Assembly (NCBI GenBank): GCA_034509735.1
Contig: JACGWO010000011.1
Span: forward strand, 15,161,866 to 15,225,865
Direction: 5' to 3'
DNA from: Sesamum alatum
Lineage: Eukaryota; Streptophyta; Magnoliopsida; Lamiales; Pedaliaceae
DNA: 64,000 bases
Shown here: positions 11,831 to 24,442 of the stretch, piece by piece
How the letters are laid out: every line of letters starts with the position of its first letter
How positions within the stretch are numbered: position 1 is the stretch's first letter
Program-made: the position numbers and the translations under genes
Notes under the pieces: generated by a model
Seen by the model: the letters and a program-made list of their open reading frames with translations, nothing else
What the model was told of the DNA's origin: nothing
The model's database searches: none

Positions 11831-13719
11831 CTAATCTTGTAAATTAATGTCCTAATACTTTGACTATAATTTAAACCTCTTATATGATTATTTTTCATTT
11901 TATGATGATAAATATATAAGTATATATTTTTATGGAATAGAACATTCTTGCATTTCATCTTATTGTTGTTAACAAAAAAAATAAAAATTGAGATTTTGAA
12001 TACATCTATTATTAAAAGTTTTATTCCTGAGGCTAAATTTATTTGAAACATTTTATACACTCGTTCATCTTATAAAATGTTAGATTTTATTCTCAAAATG
12101 AACTCTTAATGTGTGGATAAAATAAGATTCTGGAACTTATAAAATGTTAGTAAGGGAATTCCTATAATCAATATGATCAAAATTGACGAAGATTTTTAAA
12201 TTTTACCAAAATAAATTGCAAACTCCTCGCTTCTTTTTTGAAGGAGCTTGTAAGCTTCTAACATCTTAATTTTTGTTCTTCATAATTAGCTTGTTGTTTA
12301 AAATTTTTTACCAAATATTTTTCAACATCTTATAATTTTCAAACGTCTTATAAGATGATTTGAAAAGTTTATAAGCTCACCCAAATACCCTCTAAATTAA
12401 TTTGAAGTCATGTTAGGCTATAAATAAAATATAAGAATACTTTGATGAAATAATGATGAAACAAAGGGTTTGAATTGCAGGTTTGAGAAATTAGCCTCCA
12501 CATAGGAGATGTTTTGCTACTTAGTTGGGATAATTACAATTTTGATCCTCAAACATAGCCACTTATTCACTTTTGGTCCCAAATAATTTGAGATTGTATT
12601 CTTTTATCATCAAAATACTTTTTTTTTTTTTTTGGGCATTGTTGGTCCTTTCCTTAGTGGACTATTAAAGTTGAAATGCAGTTAGAGAGGGCGAAAACAA
12701 TGCGACTCTCTCCAATTTTGTGGTCTTCTTCAAGCTTTGGTTCAAGTAATCCATTTCTCCGTTTTTTCTTCAAATTTTAAGAGAGAAAAGACCAAAAAAA
12801 AAAAAAAAAGAAGAAGAAGAGAGTTTAAGCAACAAATTTCTCTATTTTTTTTTAAAACATTGTCAATGACATGTTTTTTGTAATGCAGTAATGCAAAAAT
12901 TCCTGTAATATATGTGTAATGCAAAAACAGTATTCCTACTGAAAAATAGACATTCTTAAATTAATTAAATATCGGCACAATATCAATATCAACATTCCAC
13001 AATCTCAACTAGAGCTTGCAGAATTCAGGATTTTGAAAGAAAAATGGAGACTATAAAATACATTGATGAAGATGCATTTAACTAAGATACATGGATGTTG
13101 TTTTTTGCTTTAACATATGTTGCAAGAATTTATGTAGTACCTCATTATACAAAAACATATCATTGACAATATTTTATTAAGATTACAGAGAAAAGTATTG
13201 TTTAAATCCATTTTTTTGGTCTCTTCTCTCTTGAAATCTGAAGAAAAATGGAGGGAATAAAGCTCGAAGAATATCACAAAATTCGAGGAATTGGTTGTTA
13301 ATTCCTTCCAAATTGCAATTCCATCAACTTTTACGATCCACTGATGAACATGACCAAAATTGCTAAACAAAGTAACAGTCTAAAAACCAAAATTGCAATA
13401 TCAAATTGTTTGAAAATCAAAAGCACGTGGGTGAGTATGTTTAAGAAACAAATTTGTAATTCTCCCCTACTTTGTTACATGAAGAAGAATAAATAGACCA
13501 TTGACCCCCCCAACTTTTTATATTTGCAAATGTAGGCCCAACTAACACAGTAATCACGTATACAGGAGTGCAACTTTTTGGGCTTGTAATGGGCTGCAAG
13601 TTTTGAACAGATCCAATCCAATTCAAATAGTTTCATGATTAAAATGAAGAATTTACTTAAAATACAAATCCAAGTAATGAATATATACATCTAGGCTTAT
13701 TTATGTTTTTTTTTTTTTT
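11831..13719. other. Gene-free stretch
   Basis: No gene is recognised. 12530-12620 is a half-MITE (gggataattacaattttgat style arm). An A-rich then GAA-rich tract is at 12793-12822. ORFs here (12742-12924, 13110-13370, 13441-13690, all minus) are short and have no domain signature. Confidence 0.4.
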
Positions 13720-13981
13720 TGAAATGAAAGAGATAAATTATTATTACATGAAATAAATCGATTATAATGAGTCCTGTCGAATATCACTATCTAACGACAA
13801 TTACAATAATTAAATCATGATTCACATATCGCATAAATTAAACTTAAACAGCATCTTATTATTATAGTATACAAATAAATCTACTATGCAGTAGAAATAT
13901 CAACCCATACGGGTTCGAACTCATGATCTTTAACATCATGGGGTCTCAGCTTCGTCAATTGAGCTATGCCTCATCGACTAG
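13720..13981 (-). mobile_element. tRNA-derived SINE-like copy F
   Basis: The minus strand has a box A (complement of cgtcaattgagctatg), box B (complement of cgggttcgaactc, about 13909-13921) and the family tail including 'ctactatgcagtagaaat'. A T-rich run at 13709-13721 sits at the 3' end, as expected for a retroposed tail. Confidence 0.65.
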
Positions 13982-14010
13982 GTTTATTTATATTAATAAT
14001 ATAAAAAAAG

Positions 14011-14176
14011 TTACAACTATACCCTAAATTGGGATATAGTTGCAAGAATAGTTTGGATCATACCACGTTATTCTGTATTATTTTTTTAAAAAAATCATGT
14101 ATTTGTTGGTACTCGGGCAAACGACTCACGCTATTTTTGCAACTATACCCCAATTTGGGTATAGTTGCAATCTTTT
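14011..14176. mobile_element. Small MITE with internally palindromic ends
   Basis: Both ends carry a self-complementary block: caactataccctaaattggg then atatagttg at the left, and caactataccccaatttggg then tatagttg at the right. Each end is a hairpin, and the two ends are also copies of each other. Confidence 0.55.
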
Positions 14177-14308
14177 TTATATAATTAATATAAACAAGCT
14201 ATATATATTGCAAGAAAAAATTTTAAATTTTAAATAAATATCCAATCCCTCCCATTATCCAAAGTCCAAATTAATTTTTCCAAGTGATACTTAAGTCTTA
14301 ATTTATTG

Positions 14309-14697
14309 GATAAATTATAGTTACCTCTCTTGATATTCGACATAATTACAAATACCCTCCTGTTGTTTGAAAATACCCCCTTGAGGTTTGTAACCATCTA
14401 ATAAATAATTCATTTTCATTCATTTTTATGAGTTAACTTATCAAAATGTCCTTATATACTGAATTATTTTTTATTTAATTTAAAAAAAAATTGGACTATA
14501 ATGCGCAGGGGAGCAATAATGCAATTTATCTTGGCTGATTTTTCTACAATTTTAATAAAAAATTCAAGAGCAAAATGGTCTATTTCAGACCTTTGGTTAA
14601 AAATTACAAACTTTAGGGGAGTATTTATAATTTTTAAATAATAAGGAATATTCATAATTATGCCAAATCTCATTAGAAGTGGTTGTAATTTACCCTA
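14309..14697. mobile_element. Foldback MITE
   Basis: The left end is ataaattatagttacctctc and the right end is the inverted form ggttgtaatttaccctaat. The interior shares 'aaaaattcaagagcaaaatgg' with the copy at 23966-24442. Confidence 0.6.
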
Positions 14698-15274
14698 ATT
14701 TATTCGACTTTTCATGTGTGCATTAGATATTTTATCGTCAGTATCGTTGAATCTGTATAGAATTATCAAATTATTTGATAGATCATTAGAGCTAATCACA
14801 TAATTGTTTCATAAAATTATTTTAATTTCATTCTATTGTAAATGTTAACTAATTTAATTTTATTTGAACTTTTTTTCATATAGTAATTATAACGGGCACA
14901 AAGATACAAACACAATGTGATATAGAGAGGAGAATAATCTTTTAAAATTAGCAAGGCCAGTACAGTTCTCATTATATATAAATAGTTATATATTATTGTA
15001 CACGAGATTTTTAATTTGCAAAAATGAAAAACAAACTGAGAGTAGAAAAATATGAATAAATGAAGTTTATATAAATTTAAATTCAACTATTACAATCTTT
15101 GCAAATGACGATTATCCTCTAATTATTTGCTCCGAATTTTAATTTAAGGGCTTAAAATATATTCTTGGATGCAGATGTGTAATTCCCTTCGGACTTGTGG
15201 GAAAAATCGCAATTACCTTGAAATATGGTATTGAGCTATAATACACGGATACTCTAAAAAAAATTAATCGGTAC

Positions 15275-15830
15275 AATGTCGGTCATGGACACGACTCGAA
15301 CACGGCATAGGTGTGTTTGAAAATATAAAAGAAAAAAAAAAAAGGACACAGTGTTGGACACGCATGTTGACGTGTCCGACACATTTTAGATAAGTTCAGA
15401 ATTTTTTTTATAATTTTAAAAAGTTTTGGGTTGTCTTTGAAAAAAAAAAGTTTTGGGCTAAACCAAAAAGAAAAAGAAATTAATTTATTTATCTCAAACT
15501 AAAAGTTTCAGGATGAAATTACTAAAAAATCGACAGATGTTCATGATAATTTAACTAATTTGGATAATCTGATTTTTTTTATTACGTACTTTTTAAAATA
15601 AACTAATTATGTATATTTTTGAAATCATGTATATTGGTTAAAAATTTAGAAATAAGATATTTTTATTTTATGTTTTATCTTGATATTTTTCATGTTGCAT
15701 AAATTTTACAGAAAAATTTAGAATATATAAAAGATTTTATTATACATAGCCATATCAATGTCGTGCCGTGTCCTAATTTTTTGAAATTTTTCGTGTCACA
15801 ATGTCCGTGTCCATGCATCATAGGTATTGA
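15275..15830. mobile_element. Foldback repeat rich in GACACG words
   Basis: The left side carries catggacacgactcgaacac and ggacacagtgttggacacg. The right side has the inverted words (cgtgccgtgtcctaatt, cgtgtcacaatgtccgtgtc). The interior is AT-rich and non-coding. The class of element is not clear. Confidence 0.45.
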
Positions 15831-16378
15831 GACTTCGAGAATTTTATCACAGAAAATACGTGAACGAAGTCTTCATTGTATTATAGAGTTTTGGATTTGC
15901 TTTAGACTCGAATTGTTCGAATTGTTGTATGTATGTAGTGTGTCTTCTTAAGAGCTTTATATAGACACGAGCAAGAGTTTAAGTAGTTTTGCTTTATTTT
16001 TTTAGGGTTTGAATACGATGTGTTTTGACATGGATCAATTTCTTTATAAGTCGTATGTATTCCAACGTGTTTTTGTCAAATTAATTAATAAAAAATAAAA
16101 GAAAAATTTTGTATTTGTCCTGAAAATGCAAAGTACAAATTTGTAGTGTACTTTAATTTATAATTCAATTATTAATTAATTTATCTGAAATTTTGGGTCC
16201 ACAATTATATAATAAATCATGGATAATTTTTTATACTTCCCATGACCAAAATTTGAGAAATTGAACAAAAAACTCGAGAAAAGAAAAAAATAAAAGGAGA
16301 AATAAAAAAGAAAGGGGAGAAGATTTTATTTAGGAAAAACCTTTTTTTTTATTCTCACAATTTTTTTTCCCTGTTAAA
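15831..16378. other. Upstream region of the EGY2 gene
   Basis: AT-rich with several A and T runs; no repeat family or gene is recognised. Confidence 0.4.
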
Positions 16379-16390
16379 TATATATATATA
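16379..16390 (+). promoter_or_regulatory. TATA-like element upstream of EGY2
   Basis: An alternating TA run about 100 bp upstream of the start codon at 16488. It is suitably placed for a TATA box with a leader of roughly 70 nt, but TA runs are common here, so this is only a candidate. Confidence 0.35.
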
Positions 16391-16487
16391 ACATGAATAA
16401 ATATCTCTTTTGCACTGATTTATCTGCAGAAAATAAACACACACTCATGTATACATACACTCTGTGGGTTTGAGGTGAAGGTTTGAA

Positions 16488-19400
16488 ATGGGAACTCTCT
16501 CCAGCTTTAGTTTCAGTTTAACCTCTTCAAACTGGTGTAGGTTTGAAGAGAAATTTCAGAGTAGAACCAAATGTTTCTTGTGCGGAGATTCTCTGTTGAA
16601 GAGGCGGCGGCGGCGATTGGTTTCTCAAGGGTATCAGCTCGGGAGGTTGAATTTTGTGATTAGGTCGTGTTATAATGGTGAAAACAATAGGAATGGTGAT
16701 AGTAGTAGTAGTAGTAGTGGTGGGAGTAGTACTGGCGAAAGAGAGAGTAAAGAGAAGTCGAATTTGGCTACGATGACGCCGGCTGAGAAGAATTCCGATG
16801 ATAATGGCGATGATTCGCCGGCTTCTGTGTCTTCAAGGGTGAGTTATTCTTTTGCTTTTGAAATTTATGTTATTCTCTTTGTTTAGTTTCAAATAGTCAT
16901 AAGAAGGTTTTAGAGCTCTTTATGTCAGTTTCTGTAGTGTTCAATTTACTTCTTTCTCTTATATGTGGCGGATTGAATATGGAAAAAGTGAAGTTGGAGA
17001 AGAGGTTTGGGATCATGTTGCACTTGATCCATAGATGTTTTCCTTTCAATGAAGTACGGAATAGTCAGTTTAATCTACGGTTTAGCTGGAGCTTGTAAAT
17101 TTAGGATTGAGCTCGAGCTCACCTATAAGAAAATATGATTTGTAATATTCAAAGTTGTTTGAACTATATTACTTAAAAGTCTTTTATATATAATCATTAG
17201 CATTATTCGATATCATTTTTTTTTCTTATATAATATTTTCATACAAACCAAAATAAAATTTGAAATTGTTATTATGTTTTGATATGGAAATATCGTCATG
17301 GTTATTGATTTATTATGATCATTATTGTTGTTATATAAGAAGTGTATAGTTATAATTATTGCCACTAAAATGTAGTAGATAATACCACAAAAGATAGAAG
17401 CTGGCGAACTGGCTCAAAGCTCAAGTTTGAGTCTAGCCTCACTCAAGTAGTAAACTCAGGTCACCTTGCAGTCCTAATAGCTAGTACCAATAGTTGTGCT
17501 GGCTTATATACTATGCACAAAGCCACAAGGAAGCTTCATTGAGCAAGTAAAACTCTGCAAAGCATTGTATCAATAATGAATGCTTCAATTGACAGTAAAA
17601 AACCTTAAGATAATGAACCTCCAAAGTCTATTAGGTGGTTCGGATGCGGTGCATAAATATATTTTTTGGAGTAATACGCGATAGTAACAGCAGCTTGACA
17701 GGCTGAAGCCTGTACCGAATTAATAAGTAGAAAGTTAAGAATGAATAATTTCTGAACAAGAAACAAGAATCTCGGATTACTTGAACTATTTAAGTCCAAT
17801 TCACCAACAATTTGAGGATAAGTGATGTCTCTAGTAACTAATGATCTTTGAATTCCCCAGCCGCCCGCAATTTCACAAGTTGGACCTGCTTACAGTAATT
17901 TCCAGGTGGATTCTTTTAAATTGATGGAATTGCTGGGCCCGGAAAGAGTTGATCCCGCAGATGTAAAGGTTATCAAGGACAAGCTTTTTGGCTACTCAAC
18001 TTTCTGGGTAACTAGAGAAGAGCCATTTGGTGATCTGGGAGAAGGCATTCTTTTCCTTGGCAATCTTCGGGGAAAGAGGGAAGATGTTTTTGAAAAACTT
18101 CAGAGTCAGCTAACAGAAATAATGGGCGACAAATACAATCTATTCATGGTGGAGGAACCTAATTCTGAAGGAGAAGACCCTCGTGGTGGGCCCCGTGTCA
18201 GCTTTGGCATGCTGCGAAAAGAGGTTTCAGAGCCAGGTCAAACAACTCTCTGGCAATATGTGATTGCTTTTCTATTGTTTCTTCTTACTATTGGTTCCTC
18301 GGTGGAGTTAGGAATTGCATCTCAGGTATGCTGATTTGCATGAAGCATATGTTGGTTGATGGCATAAATGAGTTGTAATATCAGAATTGCTGATCCATCA
18401 CCTCCATCTCTACTTCATGAGACATGAGTCATAACTAAGTTTTGATTTTCATGACGCAGATAAACCGGCTTCCTCCAGAGGTAGTCAAATACTTCACAGA
18501 TCCCAATGCCATTGAACCACCAGATATGAAGCTCTTATTTCCATTTGTGGAGTCTGCTTTGCCTCTGGCTTATGGCGTGTTGGGGGTTCAGCTATTTCAT
18601 GTTAGTATCATTTTCTTCTTCCTCCCCCACTAAATCTCCTTTAAGGCAAAACAACTTGGACAAGAAAAAATTATCTTAACCATAAGAACAGAAAGGAAGA
18701 GCAAATCGTAATATTTTTCTTTGTTTCAGAATCATGGCTGTGAACTTATATTTTATGGAAAATGTAAACATAGATAGGAAACCCAAATGATATCAGTAAT
18801 TTATGTTGCAAGAGATAAGTATCTTACCTAATAATATTGTGATTGCCTCTCATAATAGCTAAGCTTCGTTGAATGAAGCAGGGGCTGACAGTGTCTTAGC
18901 CAATCAATATCAATGTCAGTTATTGTAACTCGACTGAAGTACTTGCCTGATGTTAAATCAGGTCTATTGCTTACTTTCCATTAATTGTAGATATCAATTT
19001 TAAGATTTTTTTTTCTATTTGGGAGTGTTCCAAGAAGTTTTTCCTCACCACACCTTGTGTACTTCACTACTAATCAAATTATATTGTGGTATATTTAGGG
19101 TTAATAGTTGCTATTATGTTTCAGTGACCATAAAATTGGATTTGGAGTTGACCTTGCTAGCATAAATTTTATACTTGAGCGTTTGCAAAAAATATTAAGA
19201 AATAAAGCTTTAGGATCTGTAGAATTCAACTCAATTCCAGGACAAATGCATCTGAAGTCTATGACATTATGGTTCTTCTTTCTGTCTTCCTTTTTTTTCT
19301 TTGGCACTGCAAAATTTGCCTTCAGTACACGTTCTGTTGATGATAAAGTCCCAATTTAGGCAGTTGATGTAAGATTTCGGGTTTTCATTCATGCTAAATT

Positions 19401-21896
19401 AGTGTAAATAACCATCTCAGATTTACAATTGGTAATTTCTAAATGGAGTTTATTGCTGCAGGAAGTTGGACATATTCTTGCGGCTTTTCCACGGAAAGTG
19501 AAACTAAGTATTCCTTATTTCATTCCAAACATTACCCTCGGGAGTTTTGGAGCAATCACTCAGGTAAGCATGGAGCCAGAATACACTTCTTCTGAAAATG
19601 TTTTATCCATTTGGGCTAAAGTGCGTATGGTTATATTAATGTTTACTGAAGTTGGAGAGCCAAACCGGTCATTGAATATCAGCTTAGAACCTTGCAAGAG
19701 TGGCCGTAGTTTCTTTGCAAGCAGTCTTTCTTTAAGTCAGTTGGCTTACATTTGGACTTTGCTGACCCTTTATATTGTGTATTATGCCTACTTTTTACCG
19801 TTTCCCTAGTGTATTGCAAATATAAAGCTTCCCTGCACTTCTGTGACTTCACTCCCTCGGTTGAAAAAGTTAGAAACAAAATTAGGTCTGTTTTTATTGG
19901 TCATTTGAGTGTCCCTCGATCTTCAGATGGACTCTATATGAAGTGCTAAGAACTTTTACTCTGTACAGTGCAAATTCAAGTACATAATGATGTGAAGAGC
20001 TTTCTCAGCAGTCTCATCATGTTACCTTCTTTATTCATTTCCATTACATTCTAAGCATGTCCTCATTCTTTTGCCCATTGTTGAGGTTCTGAAACATTTG
20101 TATTGCAACTTTAGTAAAATTTAGGGGCATATTTGTTGCTTTGTTCTGTAGTTCAAGTCTATTCTCCCTGATCGGAAAGCAAAAGTGGATATTTCGTTGG
20201 CTGGACCATTTGCAGGAGCTGCATTGTCTTTCTCTATGTTCCTTGTTGGTCTGCTGCTTTCATCAAACCCATCTGTGGCAGAAGATTTGGTTAAGGTTCC
20301 AAGCACGCTTTTTCAAGGTTCTTTGCTTCTTGGGCTTATCAGCAGAGCTGTCCTAGGTTATACGTAAGTTACTCTTGGACCTTTACAAGCTTCTCTGCTA
20401 AGTCATTGTGGTAAAACTGGAATCCTATAATGTACTAGATAGTTTGAGACCCTAAATATGTTGACAGTCACTCTCCTTCAACATTGGAAGGGATACTCAT
20501 TTTTTTTTATTTTCTAATTTGTTGGTGCGTGTTTGTATGTCGTTGCTTCCTCATCCAAATGAAGGTCATCCAACATGTCTTGTTTTCTATCAGCTTTCAC
20601 CTTCAGTTGATTTCATCTCATCGTTACGGTCCTGCTATAATGTTTTGACATTTCTCATTTATATCTACAGGGCTATGCATGCATCAACAGTTTCAATTCA
20701 TCCTTTGGTGATTGCTGGCTGGTGATGTGCCTTTGTGGAGTTTTAGATTAATTATATTTTGATGGGCATGCTTAATGAAAAGCTCTCTGTTTATAGGTGT
20801 GGGTTAACAGCTTCAGCTTTTAATTTACTACCTGTTGGATGTCTCGATGGTGGAAGAGCCATGCAGGTAGATGCTTTCTTTGTCATTATTTGATCTTTCT
20901 TCCCTTATTCATGTTAGTGAGGGGTGCAGTATGGAGATTTAACCCAAAAGCATCATTTTCATTGTCTAGGATTTCAATTTTTAACCTGAAGCAATTGATT
21001 TTGGTTGCACAAGAAATTATGTAATGGTTATGGAACAACTTAAACACTGATATAATGACTAGAGATATCATTTGCCGCTTTTGCTGTGCAAGCTGGAATA
21101 TACCCCACAATCTGTATTCATTTCTTGGATGTAACAATCTTCAAACATGATTTTACTGTGCGGCAATATTTACCACTCTTTGAAAACCGTTGTCTTTACT
21201 TGATTAATTCCTTGATGTTATTGCCAGGGGGCTTTTGGAAAAAATGCATTAGTTGCTTCTGGTTTGGCAACATACACTCTGCTTGGTTTAGGAGTGGTAT
21301 AATTCTTCTTCGCTCAGTCTTAAGTTTCAGCTAGTTCATAGTCTTGCATTCTGTTGTTGTATTATCATATGAGTTTCACCAGATGCTTGTGCCGTCCCAC
21401 CTTGATGTGAAATAACGTAGGACATTTACGGTTTATGTTGGTCACTTGATGTGCGTCGTTATCGACCTCTTTGTTACCAAAATTTTCCTCTATGCTTTTC
21501 TGGTGATCTCTTTATTGAAATGCAATTTCCATAACTAAGTCGTCCTTTTCCCCTGGCAGCTGGGTGGACCGTTGTCCCTTCCCTGGGGATTATACGTGCT
21601 GATATGTCAGGTACGCTAAGGTTACAACTACAATAATAACAACTACTATTACCAATGAGAATGCAATTATGTATATCCTCTTGAAGTAAAAACATAAAAA
21701 TTCCGTCGTTCACTATTCTGCTCCATGCATAACACAGAGGGCTCCAGAGAAACCATGCTTAAATGATGTGACAGAAGTCGGAACTTGGCGAAAAGCAGTT
21801 TTTGCAACGGCGATTACACTAGTAGTGATGACTCTCCTCCCGGTGTGGGACGAACTGGCCGAAGAGCTAGGTATAGGTCTTGTAACCTCGTTATGA
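16488..21896 (+). CDS. EGY2: EGY2-like chloroplast zinc metalloprotease (S2P family)
   Basis: Ten exons: 16488-16838, 17861-18325, 18460-18600, 19462-19563, 20152-20363, 20671-20721, 20797-20866, 21228-21296, 21560-21610, 21738-21896. They join in phase with GT..AG introns to 556 codons plus stop, which is the length I recall for Arabidopsis EGY2. The product is expected to be a site-2-protease-like enzyme of the thylakoid membrane. Residues 1-60 are Ser/Arg-rich, fitting a transit peptide, followed by a Ser/Gly repeat (agt codons near 16700). The GNLR motif is near 184-187, HEVGH at 319-323 holds the catalytic Glu and two zinc His, and LDGG at 457-460 supplies the third zinc ligand (D458). 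Several hydrophobic segments lie between about 255 and 550. Intron 3 splits the HExxH motif between its first H and E. All key residues are present, so it appears functional. Confidence 0.95.
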
Positions 21897-22183
21897 TTCC
21901 ACTACTTGAGCCAGAAAGCCAATTTTTGTCTTGCAATAAGGTAAAATTAGCTATTTTCGTTGGTATAATGAGTGCTTCAGCACTTTATGCTGATTACATC
22001 TCAATGCCTCTATAATGCACATAATTGAACATAACGAAACAGAGTCTTATACTTCAGAAATGCCAAAACCTTGAAAATTAAGCAGCCCCCATTGTATCTG
22101 TATCTTTCTCCAGTTTTCAACATCACAAGTCGTTGAGTTCTTATTAGCCTTTAATTGGCTTATTATTGATTTCTAAGTTTCTT
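21897..22183. other. 3' flank of EGY2
   Basis: Probable 3' untranslated region; no clear poly(A) signal stands out. The sequence becomes AT-rich and enters a MITE at about 22184. Confidence 0.4.
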
Positions 22184-22650
22184 GGGATAATTACACGGTA
22201 CTTCCTTGAGGTTTGGTTTAACCACAGCGTAAACCCTTTGTGGTTTGTTACATTTAGTACCCCTGACGACGTTTTCTTCTAACAAATAAATACTCCGTAA
22301 GTCAAAATTCACAAAATTTGCTAATATTAGCAAAAACATCGAATGAAAATTCATATGTATCTCTGATTGGCTTATTATTGATTTAATGCATGTCAAACAA
22401 TTTTTTTATTAACAAATTGTCTTTATGTATCTTCACTTTATACAGAAAGCAGTACTAAGTCAATTGAGAGTAAATCTGTATTTTTATTTAATTTTTTGTT
22501 AATATCAGCAAATTCGATAAATTTTGTTTAATGGGGGCATCTGTTTGTTAAACGAAAATAATGTCAAGAGTACTAGATGTAATTTTTTAAATTACAAAAA
22601 ATCTACGTATAAGTAGACAAACCTCAGGTAAGGACAGTGTAACTATCCCC
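22184..22650. mobile_element. Foldback MITE next to the EGY2 3' end
   Basis: The left end is gggataattacacggtactt then ccttgaggtttgg. The right end carries the inverted counterpart (aaacctcaggtaaggac, then agtgtaactatcccc). The interior has 'aacaaataaatactccgta' and an inverted relative near 22540. Non-coding. Confidence 0.6.
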
Positions 22651-22851
22651 AAGTTTTTCTATTCTTAGATGTATTCTGAAATCTAAAGTTCCTGAAATTC
22701 TTCCGTCACTTTTGTAAAACTTGGACGTAACATTGATTAAAAGGTTGTTATGGGTAAATATAAGTTCGTAACGCATTTTGTAAGATATCTGAGCTTGTAA
22801 ATATTTTAAAGTGTTTGACGGAATTAATTTATTAAAATTTATTAGTTCTTA

Positions 22852-23040
22852 AACTACACGTTACGATCTTATAAGTTTTTCAATAAAAGGAAAAAAAATC
22901 CATTAATTTGGATATGTTACAAGCTTTATAATCTTATCTGAATAAACATTAACTACACGTTAAGATCTTATAAGTTTTTCAATACAAAGAAAAATTCATT
23001 AATTTGGATATGTTACAAGCTTTATAATCTTATTTGAATA
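22852..23040 (+). repeat. Tandem duplication, 99-bp period, two copies
   Basis: Copy 1 starts at 22852 and copy 2 at 22951, each beginning aactacacgtta and continuing gatcttataagtttttcaat, then 'attaatttggatatgttac' and 'aagctttataatcttat'. The copies differ by only a few substitutions and small indels, so the duplication is fairly recent. Confidence 0.85.
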
Positions 23041-23050
23041 ATTCTTTTAA

Positions 23051-23965
23051 GAGTTTATTTTAAGTTAAAATATATCATTTTATAAACTCATAAGATATCT
23101 TATAAAATTAAAAGATTTTTTTTTATTTTAATTAAGTTTTTGTAAAACACCCTCTATGTGTATATTTTAATTAAGTTTTGCTGGTTGAATTCTTATATTT
23201 CATTGAAGAACATACATAACTTGCCTTCTCAATAAAGTTTCCGGTGAGGTTGAAAATTGTGAAGCGTACAATACCCACAATTTGATTGCAAACTATATTT
23301 CTTGGTGCACCAAAAGGTTACCAATTACGTTACGAAACACAAATATACAAACATTAAACAAAATTTAAAAATTAGATCACAAACAATTTAAAATCAAAAT
23401 GACCCCAAAGAGATTTAAATTAAATCTACAACAATAACAACATAACGCATTGTGTTTTTCACAATGAACTACTGGAACACGTGTGATCTATTAATGCCTA
23501 AGCTTTTGAGTACGTCTCGATAATATTTCAGTCAGATGATTATATATTTGACTTTTCGTGTTGATATATGTGTTGGTGTGTAATTTATATGTATTTTTCT
23601 TAAGCGGGTTATAATTTCGAAGGCATGTTCTGATTTATGACGGTGGTCGAAGTTGAAATCATGCACACTTATTTGTACAAAAAAAGAAATAATAATTGTA
23701 AGTCAAATAAAAGCAGCAAAAGAAAATTAATAAATAAAAATAAAAGCAAAAAAGTTAAACAAAATTGACTGGTTCTGGTTTTAGTTCTTGATTTTGCAAT
23801 CCAACGGTTTGATGGTCAAGTTTTTATTTTTCTTTGTGCCAAATGCAAAATGAATATAAATGTAAAGTCATGAAAAGTCGAACTCAATCCTCTTACAGCT
23901 AGAGACGTGCACACTACTCTTTAATACCTTGCAATAAATTTATGATGATTATGCACGCTTCACGA
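23051..23965. other. Gene-free AT-rich stretch
   Basis: No gene or clear repeat family is seen; A-rich and AT-rich throughout. Confidence 0.4.
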
Positions 23966-24442
23966 TTAAATTACAGTTACCTCTCGACATTTAGTATACA
24001 GTAAAAATAAAGTAAATTATAGTTATTTTTTTTAGGTTTGTCATAACTATAAATTTTTTTCGTTATTGGAAAAATTACAAATATCGTCCTGAGGTTTGTA
24101 AACCGTCTAACAAATAACTCATTTCCATCCATTGTTTTGGATGAACTGACCAAAATGCCCTTACGCACTGAATTATTTTTTATTTAATTTTTAAAAAAAA
24201 AATTGGACTACAATGCGCAATGAGATGTTTCTTAAGTTTTTTACACAGATGAGCAATAATGGAATTTGTCTCGGCTGATTTTTTTTACACTTTTAATAAA
24301 AAATTCAAGAACAAAATGGTCAATTCAGGCCTTTGGTTAAAAATTACAAATCTCAGGAGGGGTATTTGTAATTTTTCAAACAAAAAAGGAGTATTTGTAA
24401 TTATACAAAACCTCGAGGAATGTGATTGTAATTTATCCTTAA
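23966..24442. mobile_element. Foldback MITE, relative of 14309-14697
   Basis: It starts attaaattacagttacctct and ends gattgtaatttatcctta, inverted relative to each other. It shares 'aaaaattcaagaacaaaatgg' and 'tggactacaatgcgca' with the copy near 14.5 kb. It has an internal duplication of the left arm around 24010-24080. A further half-copy with the same right-arm end is near 24710-24842. Confidence 0.6.
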
